From assembly GCA_029249445.1 (NCBI GenBank), contig JAQWHI010000019.1, positions 124,001-188,000 on the forward strand: DNA of 64,000 nt, written 5' to 3'. Below are positions 44,577 to 53,812 of this stretch, one piece after another. The position numbers and the translations under genes were made by a program. Position 1 is the first letter of the stretch. The number at the start of each line of letters is the position of its first letter. The stretch is from Crocinitomicaceae bacterium (GTDB lineage: Bacteria; Bacteroidota; Bacteroidia; Flavobacteriales_D; Crocinitomicaceae). The notes under the pieces are model-generated. The model was not told the origin of the DNA. It made no database searches and saw only the letters and a list, made by a program, of their open reading frames with translations.

Positions 44577-45104
44577 TTACTCTTTCACATCCGACGAGGC
44601 AAGCTTTAGCAATTCCTCGTACAAGCTGTCTTCATCCCCGGGTGCATAATTGTTGTGTGAATATACAATAGTTCCATCTTTGTCCAACAAGAACGTATGT
44701 GGTACATTGTTTACGCCCATCGCACGTTTAAAGTCGCCGTTGGGGTCCATCAAAACGGTGTAATCCCACATTTTTGCATTTACATACATTGGCACTTTAC
44801 TTTTCGTTCGTTCGTCATCAATCGAAACAGCAACAAGATTAACTCCTGTTTCGTCTTGCCAATCAAGATACAATTCATTTATGGTGTTGAGTTCTTTTTT
44901 ACAAGGTGTACACCATGTGGCCCAAAAGCTTATAATTACTGGACCTTCAAATCCCATTTCACCTGTGTTTACCTCATCTCCATCCATGTTTTCGAGAATA
45001 ACAGAGGCTACCTTTTTACCAGCTTCTTCGTTGTGGGCTTCGCCATCCTGAGCGTTGGTCATCAAAGCAATTGATAGGCCAACAAATAATAGTACTTTTT
45101 TCAT
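44577..45104 (-). CDS. TlpA-like periplasmic thioredoxin
   Basis: 175 residues with a signal peptide (MKKVLLFVGLSIALMTNAQ). A TlpA/ResA-type thioredoxin domain covers 35-165 with the active site W64-C65-TP-C68 (FWATWCTPCKKEL) and the cis-proline region NVPHTFL near residue 135. It reduces disulfides of client proteins in the periplasm. It heads the operon with DUF6029 and the Omp28-like CxxC protein, suggesting those are its electron acceptors or redox-sensitive clients (inference). Confidence 0.93.
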   Translation of the reverse strand: MKKVLLFVGLSIALMTNAQDGEAHNEEAGKKVASVILENMDGDEVNTGEMGFEGPVIISFWATWCTPCKKELNTINELYLDWQDETGVNLVAVSIDDERTKSKVPMYVNAKMWDYTVLMDPNGDFKRAMGVNNVPHTFLLDKDGTIVYSHNNYAPGDEDSLYEELLKLASSDVKE

Positions 45105-45161
45105 CTTCTAGTTGTTTTATAGATCTGTTACTTACGTCATTCAAAAATCCTGCCGTAAAAT

Positions 45162-45192
45162 CAAATGTACTGCATTTTTTACGTTTCCCCAA
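45162..45192 (-). promoter_or_regulatory. promoter of the TlpA-DUF6029-Omp28 operon
   Basis: Minus-strand TTG (45190-45192), 20-nt spacer, TACATTTG (45162-45169): a complete Bacteroidota promoter, about 52 nt before the tlpA-like ATG. Confidence 0.78.
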
Positions 45193-45364
45193 TACTGAAA
45201 TTCAAAAAACTCTTGGAATCCTAACACCAAAAATTTGGGTGCATTTTTAGAAATAAAAAAGCGCAGTGTTGCAATTGTTGTGATTTTTTGGCTCAATATT
45301 TGGCGCATACTTGCCTGTGTCAAGCATTATTCGTATACTTGTGTACAACTAAAATCATTAGAAA

Positions 45365-46114
45365 ATGAAAAAAATAATACTTTCAATACTCACCATCGCT
45401 GGAATTGCTCTCGGTTCAGTAGCTCAAATTGAGTTCTACGTGGATGGAGGTGCAACAGACTATTCAGGAGGAGGTGTGTTTTCCTTTTATGCAACGGGAG
45501 ATGAAGATCAAGTACATGAAATCTATGTTGAAAACCAAAGCGGAGGCACCTTAGATATTATCGTATCGCGAACAAGAATCAATCGCCCAGCTTCTTGGGA
45601 AGATTATATCTGCTGGGGGCATGAAACAGATACATTCGGAGGAACATGCTTCAGCTCTCTATCAATGGATATGGATCCTTGGTCTGCCAGCACAACCAAT
45701 TCGGTTGAATTACTCGATGGAGAATCAGGAAAAATATCTTCACATATCACACCGAGTTTTGCTGATCCAGATGTAGTTACTTACCGCTACTTTGCAGGAA
45801 CAGAAAATGATCCTTTTTTGGATTCGATGGATGTTCAAGTAACACTAACACCTTTGGCGATTGAAGAAATAACGCCTCAACTTTCAATGAATTTAGCGCC
45901 CAACCCAGCAAGTAAGCAAGTGACAGTTACAGCAATGGGAGTTGAATCTGCTGCAATCAAAATGTACGACGTGCTTGGGAATACACTTCTATCGAAAACA
46001 ATAAGTGGATCCGAGACGATCGATGTATCAGAATTCAGAAATGGAATCTACTTCATTACTATGGAGGCAAAAGGAGCGAAAAAGATCAACCGAAAAGTGA
46101 TTGTAAGACATTAA
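45365..46114 (+). CDS. T9SS cargo protein of unknown function
   Basis: 249 residues. Signal peptide to about residue 20 (IAGIALGSVAQ). Residues 22-160 form a single beta-sandwich with aromatic and cysteine features (EDYICWGHETDTFGGTCFSS) reminiscent of small adhesive or binding domains; no family recognised. The last 85 residues are a type A sorting domain (LAPNPASKQVTVTAMG..., NGIYFITMEAKG). Expected to be surface-exposed or released. Followed by a strong terminator, so it is its own transcription unit. Confidence 0.82.
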   Translation: MKKIILSILTIAGIALGSVAQIEFYVDGGATDYSGGGVFSFYATGDEDQVHEIYVENQSGGTLDIIVSRTRINRPASWEDYICWGHETDTFGGTCFSSLSMDMDPWSASTTNSVELLDGESGKISSHITPSFADPDVVTYRYFAGTENDPFLDSMDVQVTLTPLAIEEITPQLSMNLAPNPASKQVTVTAMGVESAAIKMYDVLGNTLLSKTISGSETIDVSEFRNGIYFITMEAKGAKKINRKVIVRH

Positions 46115-46132
46115 TATGTCATTTCATTATAG

Positions 46133-46165
46133 AAAACCTGACCCCACAAAAGGTCAGGTTTTTTT
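46133..46165 (+). terminator. intrinsic terminator after the T9SS cargo gene
   Basis: Stem AAACCTGACC / GGTCAGGTTT with an 8-nt loop and seven to eight T, 20 bp past the stop. Confidence 0.88.
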
Positions 46166-46331
46166 GTGCCACATCCGATCCGGAAAAACCTTCTCGATTC
46201 GGTGTTTTAGTCGCCCTCGTTCTGTTTAAGAACGATTCATTTTCACTAAATTTGATAAAAAAGATCTTCTGGAACTTCCTAACAATTATATTATTGCTCT
46301 CAAAGCTTCGATAGCCGCATCAAATGCTATT

Positions 46332-47069
46332 ATGGAGGTTTACAAAACGGATTTTACTGCAATCACAAAAAAAGACGGTTCGCCCGTAACAAAAGCAGAC
46401 ATGGATTCTTCAGAGATCATCACACAATACCTACAGCCAACAAACATCCCTATTGTTGGTGAGGAAAGTGAAATTGCCCCCTTTAAAGAACGAAAATCGT
46501 GGAATGAGAACTGGTGCATTGATCCACTGGATGGAACCCGTATGTTCTTGAAAAAAAATGGAGAATTCTCTGTAAATATTGCACACATTCAAAAAGGCAA
46601 GTCCGTATTTGGAATCATCGCAAGCCCAACCCACCAACGGATATTATTTGGCGGTTCTAAATTTGGCGTGTACAAATGTGCATTCGATACAATTGATGAC
46701 ATTTCAACTTGGGAAAAGCAAAAGCCAAGAAAAAAATCAAACAACCCGCTAACGATAACCTGCTCACGCAGCTACGTGCATGGATCGGGATACAAATACA
46801 TACAACTTCTAGAACGCAAATATGGTGAGCTCGTGTACCTCAGAAAAGGAAGTGCAATGAAATTCTTTGCACTCGCAGATGGGCGGGCAGACATTTATGC
46901 ACGTTTTGCCCCAACGATGGAATGGGATATCGCAGCGGGACAAGCTATTCTGGAAGCACTGGGTGGAAGTATCGTTAATGTAAATGACAATAAACCGCTT
47001 CGCTATAACAAAGAAAGTCTGTACAACCCAACATTCATTGCAAAAACGAAGGCAATAATTAAAGTATGA
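46332..47069 (+). CDS. cysQ: CysQ-family 3'(2'),5'-bisphosphate nucleotidase, start codon unclear
   Basis: The first in-frame ATG is at 46332 (MEVYKTDF), giving 245 residues, but clear CysQ/IMPase sequence continues upstream in the same frame to about 46260 (PNNYIIALKASIAASNAI), i.e. the missing first helix; no ATG, GTG or TTG exists between the stop at 46227 and 46332, only CTG (46269) and ATT codons. Metal-site motifs are intact: VGEESE, DPLDGTRMF and EWDIAAGQAI. The enzyme removes phosphate from PAP/PAPS in sulfur assimilation or acts on inositol phosphates. A TAAATTTG promoter box (46247-46254) lies inside the upstream coding stretch. Confidence 0.88.
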   Translation: MEVYKTDFTAITKKDGSPVTKADMDSSEIITQYLQPTNIPIVGEESEIAPFKERKSWNENWCIDPLDGTRMFLKKNGEFSVNIAHIQKGKSVFGIIASPTHQRILFGGSKFGVYKCAFDTIDDISTWEKQKPRKKSNNPLTITCSRSYVHGSGYKYIQLLERKYGELVYLRKGSAMKFFALADGRADIYARFAPTMEWDIAAGQAILEALGGSIVNVNDNKPLRYNKESLYNPTFIAKTKAIIKV

Positions 47070-47498
47070 AATTCTGCTTGGCATATCTTTTCAAGCTAAC
47101 GGCTGGACTCGGATGGAGTCAAAATAACTTTGTTTCTTAATGCGTTCATCTGTTTTGTTTTTGAACATTAATCAATTTTTGCGTCCTATCGCCAACCGTT
47201 CATTGACATCGACACTACAAAGTTGAGGGGCCGAACATGTCAAATCCGGTTGTTTGTCGTTTTCTTTCGAATGTTTTTCGTTTATATTCATTTGTTACCG
47301 TTTAGACTCCCGTATATTGTGAGTTTTCAAAAATTAAACCCGAAGAAAAAAAATCGAATTTTTTCGTGTAGCATAAAAAATGACCTCAAAAAAAGGACTT
47401 TCTCAAAGCAAAAAAACAACTTCTTAATGCCGTCTTGATCCAATCACTTTCGCATAGAAAACAATATTTCACTATATTTAAAACTGAAACTTTTAGCA
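47070..47498. other. 429-bp region between cysQ and fdhD
   Basis: Contains an exact -7 box TAACTTTG (47125-47132) followed by only a 28-codon frame, and a box TATATTTA (47473-47480) just before fdhD. No convincing gene, RNA structure or repeat was seen; the middle has A- and T-runs without a stable hairpin. Confidence 0.5.
47473..47480 (+). promoter_or_regulatory. candidate -7 box of the formate dehydrogenase operon
   Basis: TATATTTA (last base differs from TAnnTTTG), 18 nt before the fdhD ATG at 47499. No TTG at the usual spacing. Confidence 0.35.
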
Positions 47499-48323
47499 AT
47501 GGCAACGAGCAACTATGAAGGCAAAAAATTCAGCAATAGAGGGATTTCCAAAACATTGGACCATTTAACTGTTGAAGAGGCACTTCAAATCAACATCAAC
47601 ACTGCACCATTTACGGTTACGATGCGAACGCCCGGAGATGACATTTCTCTCATCCGTGGTTTGCTCCATTCAGAGGGAATCATCAACGACCTGAGCTATT
47701 CGCCCGATGTGGTTCTCAAAAAAGAAAACAAAGAAGGAATTGTAACGATTGTCGACCTATCCATCCCGAAAGAAAAACTTGCCGATGGATATGCAAATAG
47801 CAGAAGCCTTCTTTCTGTATCTTCTTGCGGGATTTGTGGAAGAACGGAGCTTGAAGAACTCTCATTTATGGGGAAAGTTCTCGACAAAAAAGAACAAGTG
47901 CATATCGAGTCAATTCATGCGATGTTTGAAACGATGAGTCGCTCTCAAAATGCTTTTCTTAAGTCTGGCGGTTCTCATGCTGCGGCTGCGTTCTCTATCG
48001 AAGGAGAGCATTTGAATTCAATGGAAGATATTGGCCGCCACAATGCGGTCGACAAGGTAATTGGAAATTTAATCCAAACGAAACAACTAAAATCCGCTCA
48101 ACTTTTAACTGTTAGCGGTCGAATCTCCTATGAAATAATCATTAAAGCATTCAAAGCTAAAATCCCAATTCTATGTGCGGTTTCTGCCCCCTCAAGTTTG
48201 GCGGTTGATTATGCAAAAGAATTGGGCATTACATTGCTCGCTTTTTGTCGTGAAGATCGAGCAACATGTTATTCACACCCCTATCGAATCATTAAAGAAA
48301 ATGCAAACAGCCAAGTCGGCTAA
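47499..48323 (+). CDS. fdhD: formate dehydrogenase accessory sulfurtransferase FdhD
   Basis: 274 residues. The redox pair C110-GI-C113 in VSSCGICGR is the persulfide-carrying motif of FdhD; ALQININTAPFTVTMRTPGDD near the start and MEDIGRHNAVDKVIG (about 180-194) are further signatures. It passes sulfur from IscS to the molybdenum cofactor of formate dehydrogenase, and is the first gene of the operon, before the catalytic subunits. Gap to the next gene 14 bp. Confidence 0.95.
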   Translation: MATSNYEGKKFSNRGISKTLDHLTVEEALQININTAPFTVTMRTPGDDISLIRGLLHSEGIINDLSYSPDVVLKKENKEGIVTIVDLSIPKEKLADGYANSRSLLSVSSCGICGRTELEELSFMGKVLDKKEQVHIESIHAMFETMSRSQNAFLKSGGSHAAAAFSIEGEHLNSMEDIGRHNAVDKVIGNLIQTKQLKSAQLLTVSGRISYEIIIKAFKAKIPILCAVSAPSSLAVDYAKELGITLLAFCREDRATCYSHPYRIIKENANSQVG

Positions 48324-48337
48324 CTAGAAACAATACT

Positions 48338-49987
48338 ATGTCGAAAAATTTAAGTGAATTATCAGGAAGAAAAGGACTACAAGACAACCTTTTCGATCGA
48401 ATGGGAAAGCTTGCCGAACACGATGGTGCTCCGAGCAAACAAGAACTCGATGAATTGGCAGAGGAGTTTCTAATCGGTGCATCAACGACCTACGGGGCAA
48501 CGACATTTTATGATTTTTTAAAGCCGGAAAACAAAGGCAAAAAAGCATATGTGTGCAATGGAACGGCTTGTGTTTGCGCAGGAACTCAAGAAAAGGTAAA
48601 AGAAGTTCTCGGGAAGCACTTGGAAGCGCATGAAATTGGTCACATGACCTGTTTGGGGCGGTGTCATGAAAATGCTGCGTTCAATTATGACAATCAAAAC
48701 TATTCTGGTGGTGCACTGAATGAAATTGAATCAATTCTCGCAACAAAAAACGGAACACAGGATGATTATGCAGTGAAAGCCCATGGAAAAGCGATTTTAA
48801 CAGCTGAATTCACGAATATTGATCATTATTATGCCTCATTCAAAGCAGCATTAAAACGTGACTCAGGTGAAGTGCTGGAGGAAATTAAAACTTCAAATGT
48901 AAGAGGTCGTGGAGGAGCTGGATTTCCGATGGGACTCAAACTAGGGTTTTGCCGAGAAACAGAAAACGACACAAAATTCATCATCTGTAATGCGGATGAA
49001 GGGGACCCTGGAGCCTATTCAGACCGCTATCTATTGGAACAACAGCCCCATTCAGTTTTGTACGGAATGCTGATTGCTGGATATGTTACCCATGCCAATT
49101 GGGGTGTGCTCTACATTAGAGCCGAATACCCGGATGCCGCTCGAATCGTTCAGAATGAAATTGATGCTTTGAGAGCATCTGGGCTGATTGGAGAAAATAT
49201 CGACGGTAGTGGATTTACTTTCGACTTCAAAATCATTCGTGCCCAAGGTTCGTACATTTGCGGCGAAGAAACAGCGCTTATCAATTCTATTGAAGGCCAA
49301 CGACCAGAGGTGCGTGTTCGTCCGCCGTATCCTGCACAAAAAGGATTGTTTAACAAGCCAACAATTGTAAATAATGTAGAGACATTGGCAAGTTTGCACT
49401 TCATAATTGAAAATGGTGGTAGCGCATGGAAGGCTATTGGAACGGAGCGTTCCTCTGGAACAAAGCTTGTCTGTTTGGACAGCTTCTTCAATAATCCTGG
49501 AATTTACGAAGTTGAAATGGGAACCCCCTTGAAAACGATCGTAAATGAACTCGGAGGCGGTTTTAAATCTCCTGTAAAAGCAATGCAGATTGGAGGGCCG
49601 CTTGGTGGACTAGTCCCTATTTCTGCAATAGACGATCTAACACTTGACTTTGAATCGTTTTCAAACAACGGATTTTTACTCGGACACGCCTCTGTAATTT
49701 GCATTCCTGAAACAATGCCAATCATTGATTTTTTGGAACACCTGTTTGATTTTGCAGCTTATGAAAGCTGTGGAAAGTGTTTTCCATGCCGTTTGGGAAC
49801 AAAACGAGGTCATGAGCTATTGAAAAAAGCGAACACATCCGATTACAAAATCAATCAAAAACTTTTTGAGGATTTACTAAATACGCTAGAACAAGGCTCT
49901 CTATGTGCCCATGGCGGAGGTATACCTCTACCCGTGAAAAATGCAATGCATTATTTTGAGGACGAAATGAAACACTACTTTAATTAA
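48338..49987 (+). CDS. formate dehydrogenase beta subunit, NuoE-NuoF fusion
   Basis: 549 residues. N-terminal thioredoxin-like [2Fe-2S] NuoE/FdsG module with C73, C78, C105 and C109 (CX4C...CX3C), then a NuoF/FdsB flavoprotein: NADH-binding GRGGAGFPMG (190-199), FMN-binding CNADEGDPGAYSDR (217-230), SYICGEETALI (305-315), and the [4Fe-4S] cysteines C478, C481, C484 and C523. It takes electrons from the formate-oxidising subunit and reduces NAD+. The fusion replaces two separate subunits (FdsG, FdsB) of the Cupriavidus type. Cytoplasmic; 31 bp before the alpha subunit gene. Confidence 0.95.
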   Translation: MSKNLSELSGRKGLQDNLFDRMGKLAEHDGAPSKQELDELAEEFLIGASTTYGATTFYDFLKPENKGKKAYVCNGTACVCAGTQEKVKEVLGKHLEAHEIGHMTCLGRCHENAAFNYDNQNYSGGALNEIESILATKNGTQDDYAVKAHGKAILTAEFTNIDHYYASFKAALKRDSGEVLEEIKTSNVRGRGGAGFPMGLKLGFCRETENDTKFIICNADEGDPGAYSDRYLLEQQPHSVLYGMLIAGYVTHANWGVLYIRAEYPDAARIVQNEIDALRASGLIGENIDGSGFTFDFKIIRAQGSYICGEETALINSIEGQRPEVRVRPPYPAQKGLFNKPTIVNNVETLASLHFIIENGGSAWKAIGTERSSGTKLVCLDSFFNNPGIYEVEMGTPLKTIVNELGGGFKSPVKAMQIGGPLGGLVPISAIDDLTLDFESFSNNGFLLGHASVICIPETMPIIDFLEHLFDFAAYESCGKCFPCRLGTKRGHELLKKANTSDYKINQKLFEDLLNTLEQGSLCAHGGGIPLPVKNAMHYFEDEMKHYFN

Positions 49988-50018
49988 ACCTTGTTCCTCC
50001 AAACGAATAAAAACGACT

Positions 50019-52769
50019 ATGAGTAAGAATACAGCATATATCGATAATGTAGCATACGAATTCAAGACCGATGAAACCATCCTGAATTTTGTAAGGCGAA
50101 TTGAAGGTGAAAAAATCATTCCTACACTCTGTGATGCGCCCAATTTAGATCCTTTCGGATCTTGCAGGGTATGCAGTGTGGATGTCGCACTTGAAGAGAA
50201 TGGAAAAACAAAAGCCATGGCTTCATGTCATACACCTGTCGGAGCCGGTATGTACATCTATCCAAGCTCAGAATCCATCAAAGAACTTCGTAAAAATATC
50301 ATGGAACTGGTCTTGACCGACCATCCACTGGACTGTTTGACATGTGAGGTCAACGGGAACTGCGAATTACAGGATGTTGCTGCACATGTCGGAATTCGAG
50401 AAGTCCGCTATCCGGAAGGAGAAAACCACTTGGACAGAACAAAAGATTTGAGCCACCCTTACATGACATCGGACCTTTCCAAATGCATCAATTGTTACCG
50501 CTGCGTAAGGGCATGTGATGAAGTACAAGGCGAGTTCGTTTTGAGTATGTCCGGAAGAGGGTTCGATTCCAAAATCATCAAAGGGAACGACCAATCTTTC
50601 ATGGAATCCGATTGTGTAAGTTGTGGCGCTTGTTCGCAGGCCTGTCCAACCTCAGCAATTTCCGATGTTTTCCAATCAAAAGCCGTTCATGTTGAAGAAA
50701 CAACAAGAACTGTTTGTACCTATTGCGGTGTTGGATGTAATCTTGAAGTATCCACAAGTAATGGCGAAATTCTGAGTATACAAGCGCCATATGATGCGGC
50801 TGCCAACGGTGGGCACACTTGCTTAAAAGGCCGATATGCGTTCAAATTTTACAACCATCCTGAGCGACTAAAAACACCATTAATTAAACGAAATGGAGTA
50901 TTTGAAGAAGCGACATGGGACGAAGCATATGACCACATTACAAGTGAATTCAAGCGGATCATCGCTTCAGATGGACCAGACGCTATTGCAGGAATCTCGT
51001 CGTCTAGAACTCCAAATGAAGAAAACTATTTGATGCAAAAGTTCATGCGGGCAGTAGTTGGCACAAACAACATCGATTGTTGTGCACGTGTATGTCACTC
51101 ACCCACTGCGCTTGGGATGCAACGTGCATTTGGAACTGGCGCAGCTACAAACTCAATTGAGGACTTAAACCATACACAATTTATCTTAGTCATTGGAGCG
51201 AATCCAACCGATGCACATCCAGTTACTGGAGCGAAAATAAAACAACGCATGATGAAAGGTGTTCCGAGCATTGTAATTGATCCTCGTCGAATTGAATTGG
51301 CAAAATATGCCACCTACCACCTGCAGTTAAAACCAGGAACAAATGTTGCCCTACTCAATATGATGCTCTATTATATTATAAATGAAGGTGCTGAAGATGC
51401 TGAATTCGTAAAAAATAGAACAGAAGGATACGAAGAAATGAAATCCGAAATTCTTAAGTTAAACATGGATGAGTTATCAGAAATCACAGGTGTTAACAAA
51501 GACCTGGTTCGAGAGGCTGCCTTGGCATATGCCGCATCTCCTGCGGCAATGGAATTTCATGGTTTGGGCGTTACAGAGCATTTACAAGGTACCTTCACCG
51601 TTCAATTAATCGCCGATCTTGTAATGATCACTGGTAATATCGCAAAAAAAGGAGCAGGAATGAATCCGTTGCGCGGACAAAATAATGTTCAAGGTGCTGC
51701 TGATATGGGGGCGCAACCTCACCAAGGTGCCGGATATATGGACGTAACAGACCCTGCTGTTAACCAACATTACAACACCTTTTATGGAGTGAACAATGTT
51801 CCTAGTCATATTGGGTTTAAAATCCCTGAAATGTTTGATGCTGCCATTAATAAATCACTCAAGGCAATGTGGATAATTGGAGAAGATGTTGTACAAACAG
51901 ATCCAAACACAAAGAAGGTGATCAAAGCAATGGAAAGTCTCGAATTGTGCATTGTTCAGGAGTTGTTCATGACCGAAACAGCGAAAACAGCAACAGTAGT
52001 TCTACCGGGAGCTTCATTCTTAGAAAAAGATGGAACCTTCACAAACGGAGAGCGAAGAATACAACGCGTCAATAAAGTTGTTGAACCATTGGAAGGGACC
52101 AAGGTAGATGGTCAAATAATTGTCGATATTATGAAGCGTATGGGATACCCACAAGAGGATTATTCTGGTCCTCGTGTCCTTTCTGAAGTAGCTGGAATCG
52201 TTCCTTTCTTCAAAGGTGCAACGTGGGACGGCCTAGGTACAAACGGCCTACAATGGCCAGTTCTTGAGGATGGAACAGATACTCAGATGCTCCACATTGA
52301 GGAGTTTAAACGTGGCAAAGGCAAGTTCACATTCAAGAATTACGAGAAATCACGAGAAGTTCAACGGTATGAAAAAGACTTCCCATATATTATCACGACC
52401 AATCGTGAGTTGGAACACTACAATTGTGGGGCAATGACACGAAGAACAGGCAACGTTGAAATCTTGACAGAAGATGTTCTTTTAATACATCCGAATGATG
52501 CACAGACAGAAGGAATTGCAGACGGTGATTTTGTGTGCGTTGAAAGTCCGCGCGGAAAAGTAGACATCCGAGCCGTACTAACGGATGAAATGAAACCGGG
52601 GATCTTGAGTTCAACATTCCATTTTCCAGAGGTAATGCTTAATATTATTACATCCGATGAACACTGTACCGAGGCAATGTGTCCAGAATATAAAGTAGTG
52701 AGTTGTAGAATACGAAAGAGTAAAGGAAAACCGAAACAAGTGGCTGAGGCCCAATTTGCACAATTATGA
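50019..52769 (+). CDS. NAD-linked formate dehydrogenase alpha subunit, molybdopterin-containing
   Basis: 916 residues, no Tat signal, so cytoplasmic. Domain order: NuoG-like [2Fe-2S] (C38, C49, C52, C70), His-Cys [4Fe-4S] (H102, C106, C109, C115), two ferredoxin clusters (C156/159/162/166 and C199/202/205/209), then the molybdopterin oxidoreductase with [4Fe-4S] C233/236/240/268 and the active-site pair C359-H360 in CCARVCHSPT; the ligand is cysteine, not selenocysteine. C-terminal dinucleotide-binding domain ends near residue 900. It oxidises formate to CO2 with Mo- or W-bis-MGD. Ends with a 4-bp overlap (ATGA) into the small membrane gene. Confidence 0.95.
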   Translation: MSKNTAYIDNVAYEFKTDETILNFVRRIEGEKIIPTLCDAPNLDPFGSCRVCSVDVALEENGKTKAMASCHTPVGAGMYIYPSSESIKELRKNIMELVLTDHPLDCLTCEVNGNCELQDVAAHVGIREVRYPEGENHLDRTKDLSHPYMTSDLSKCINCYRCVRACDEVQGEFVLSMSGRGFDSKIIKGNDQSFMESDCVSCGACSQACPTSAISDVFQSKAVHVEETTRTVCTYCGVGCNLEVSTSNGEILSIQAPYDAAANGGHTCLKGRYAFKFYNHPERLKTPLIKRNGVFEEATWDEAYDHITSEFKRIIASDGPDAIAGISSSRTPNEENYLMQKFMRAVVGTNNIDCCARVCHSPTALGMQRAFGTGAATNSIEDLNHTQFILVIGANPTDAHPVTGAKIKQRMMKGVPSIVIDPRRIELAKYATYHLQLKPGTNVALLNMMLYYIINEGAEDAEFVKNRTEGYEEMKSEILKLNMDELSEITGVNKDLVREAALAYAASPAAMEFHGLGVTEHLQGTFTVQLIADLVMITGNIAKKGAGMNPLRGQNNVQGAADMGAQPHQGAGYMDVTDPAVNQHYNTFYGVNNVPSHIGFKIPEMFDAAINKSLKAMWIIGEDVVQTDPNTKKVIKAMESLELCIVQELFMTETAKTATVVLPGASFLEKDGTFTNGERRIQRVNKVVEPLEGTKVDGQIIVDIMKRMGYPQEDYSGPRVLSEVAGIVPFFKGATWDGLGTNGLQWPVLEDGTDTQMLHIEEFKRGKGKFTFKNYEKSREVQRYEKDFPYIITTNRELEHYNCGAMTRRTGNVEILTEDVLLIHPNDAQTEGIADGDFVCVESPRGKVDIRAVLTDEMKPGILSSTFHFPEVMLNIITSDEHCTEAMCPEYKVVSCRIRKSKGKPKQVAEAQFAQL

Positions 52770-53179
52770 ATAGAAAATACATCATCGCAGTTCTAGTAGG
52801 GGTATTGAGTGCCGCAATTCTCGTATTTATTTTGGAACTTTTCTCCCATTCTCTCTACCCAGTGGATGTTGAAGAGTTTACGAAGGCTGTCAATTCGAAA
52901 GATCGAGAATTATTTCGTGCATTTGCACTGAAACAACCCCTTGGCAGTTTCATTTCAATTGTTCTTGCACATGGAGTTGGCCTTTTGGGTGGTTTGGTGA
53001 TTAGCCGATTGATCTTTCGCCGATCAAAGCTATCACTCTATATTATTACCGCAATTATGCTTTTGGCAAATACAGTAAACTTTCTAGCAATGCCTCACCC
53101 TACTTGGTTTCCTTTTGCAGATTTAGCTTTCACAATTATTATCGCTTTCATGTACATTTCATCTCGAAAGAAACCCTAA
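52766..53179 (+). CDS. small four-helix membrane protein after formate dehydrogenase
   Basis: 137 residues with hydrophobic segments at about 6-27, 61-82, 90-109 and 112-131; the loop between the first two is charged (FTKAVNSKDRELFRAF). No catalytic or heme-ligand motif is evident, so nothing indicates a membrane electron carrier. Its start overlaps the alpha-subunit stop by 4 bp, so it belongs to the operon. Possible roles are assembly, formate transport or unrelated; I do not recognise the family. Ends 9 bp before ribE. Confidence 0.78.
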   Translation: MNRKYIIAVLVGVLSAAILVFILELFSHSLYPVDVEEFTKAVNSKDRELFRAFALKQPLGSFISIVLAHGVGLLGGLVISRLIFRRSKLSLYIITAIMLLANTVNFLAMPHPTWFPFADLAFTIIIAFMYISSRKKP

Positions 53180-53188
53180 TTTTGTGCT

Positions 53189-53767
53189 ATGTTTACAGGA
53201 ATAGTTGAGGGCCTTGGGGTCGTAAAGAAGATCGAAAAAGAAGGAGAAAATATCCATTTCACGATTGAATCTCCATTTACAGACGAATTAAAAATTGATC
53301 AAAGCGTCGCCCACAATGGATGTTGCCTGACTGTCGTTGGCATTGATGGCAGTGAATACGTTGTAACAGCAATCCTTGAAACCTTGGAAAAAACGAATCT
53401 TGGACAGTGGACCGAGGGGACGAAGGTAAACCTCGAACGTTGCATGGTCATGAATGGTCGTTTGGATGGTCATATTGTTCAAGGGCATGTCGATACCACT
53501 GCAACATGCACGGGAATTGAGAACCAAGATGGAAGTTATAAGTTCACATTCCACTATGAGTCGAGTGATGTAACAGTTGAAAAAGGATCTGTCACAGTAA
53601 ACGGCACGAGCTTAACTGTAGTCGATTCAAAAGACAAAGCATTTTCTGTTTGTATCATACCATTTACCTACGAGCACACTAACTTCCATCAACTCAGTGT
53701 TGGCGATAAAATAAACTTGGAATTTGATATAATTGGGAAATACGTCGCAAAACTCTTCAAAGCCTAG
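53189..53767 (+). CDS. ribE: riboflavin synthase alpha chain
   Basis: 192 residues made of two lumazine-binding barrels: the first with the start MFTGIVEGLGVV and NGCCLTVVG, the second with NGTSLTVVDS (residues about 137-146). It converts two 6,7-dimethyl-8-ribityllumazine molecules into riboflavin plus a pyrimidine. As the flavin is a cofactor of the neighbouring dehydrogenase, cotranscription after it would be functionally neat, but may be chance. No FMN riboswitch upstream. 45 bp from the convergent unknown gene. Confidence 0.95.
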   Translation: MFTGIVEGLGVVKKIEKEGENIHFTIESPFTDELKIDQSVAHNGCCLTVVGIDGSEYVVTAILETLEKTNLGQWTEGTKVNLERCMVMNGRLDGHIVQGHVDTTATCTGIENQDGSYKFTFHYESSDVTVEKGSVTVNGTSLTVVDSKDKAFSVCIIPFTYEHTNFHQLSVGDKINLEFDIIGKYVAKLFKA

Positions 53768-53812
53768 ACGCATCCATGGCGCCTGTTTTGACTTTGACTC
53801 GCATTTAATCCC

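Noticed and set aside
45141..45323. Minus-strand 60-residue frame before the TlpA-like gene
   Set aside because: Contains the promoter of that operon and has no protein-like pattern.
46227..46331. Reading the TAAATTTG box at 46247 as the cysQ promoter
   Set aside because: Possible, but it lies within sequence that codes for CysQ, so it may be coincidental; reported as part of a finding, not as a promoter feature.
47223..47438. 71-residue frame in the cysQ/fdhD spacer
   Set aside because: Low-complexity, poly-K/F content and no start context; looks non-coding.
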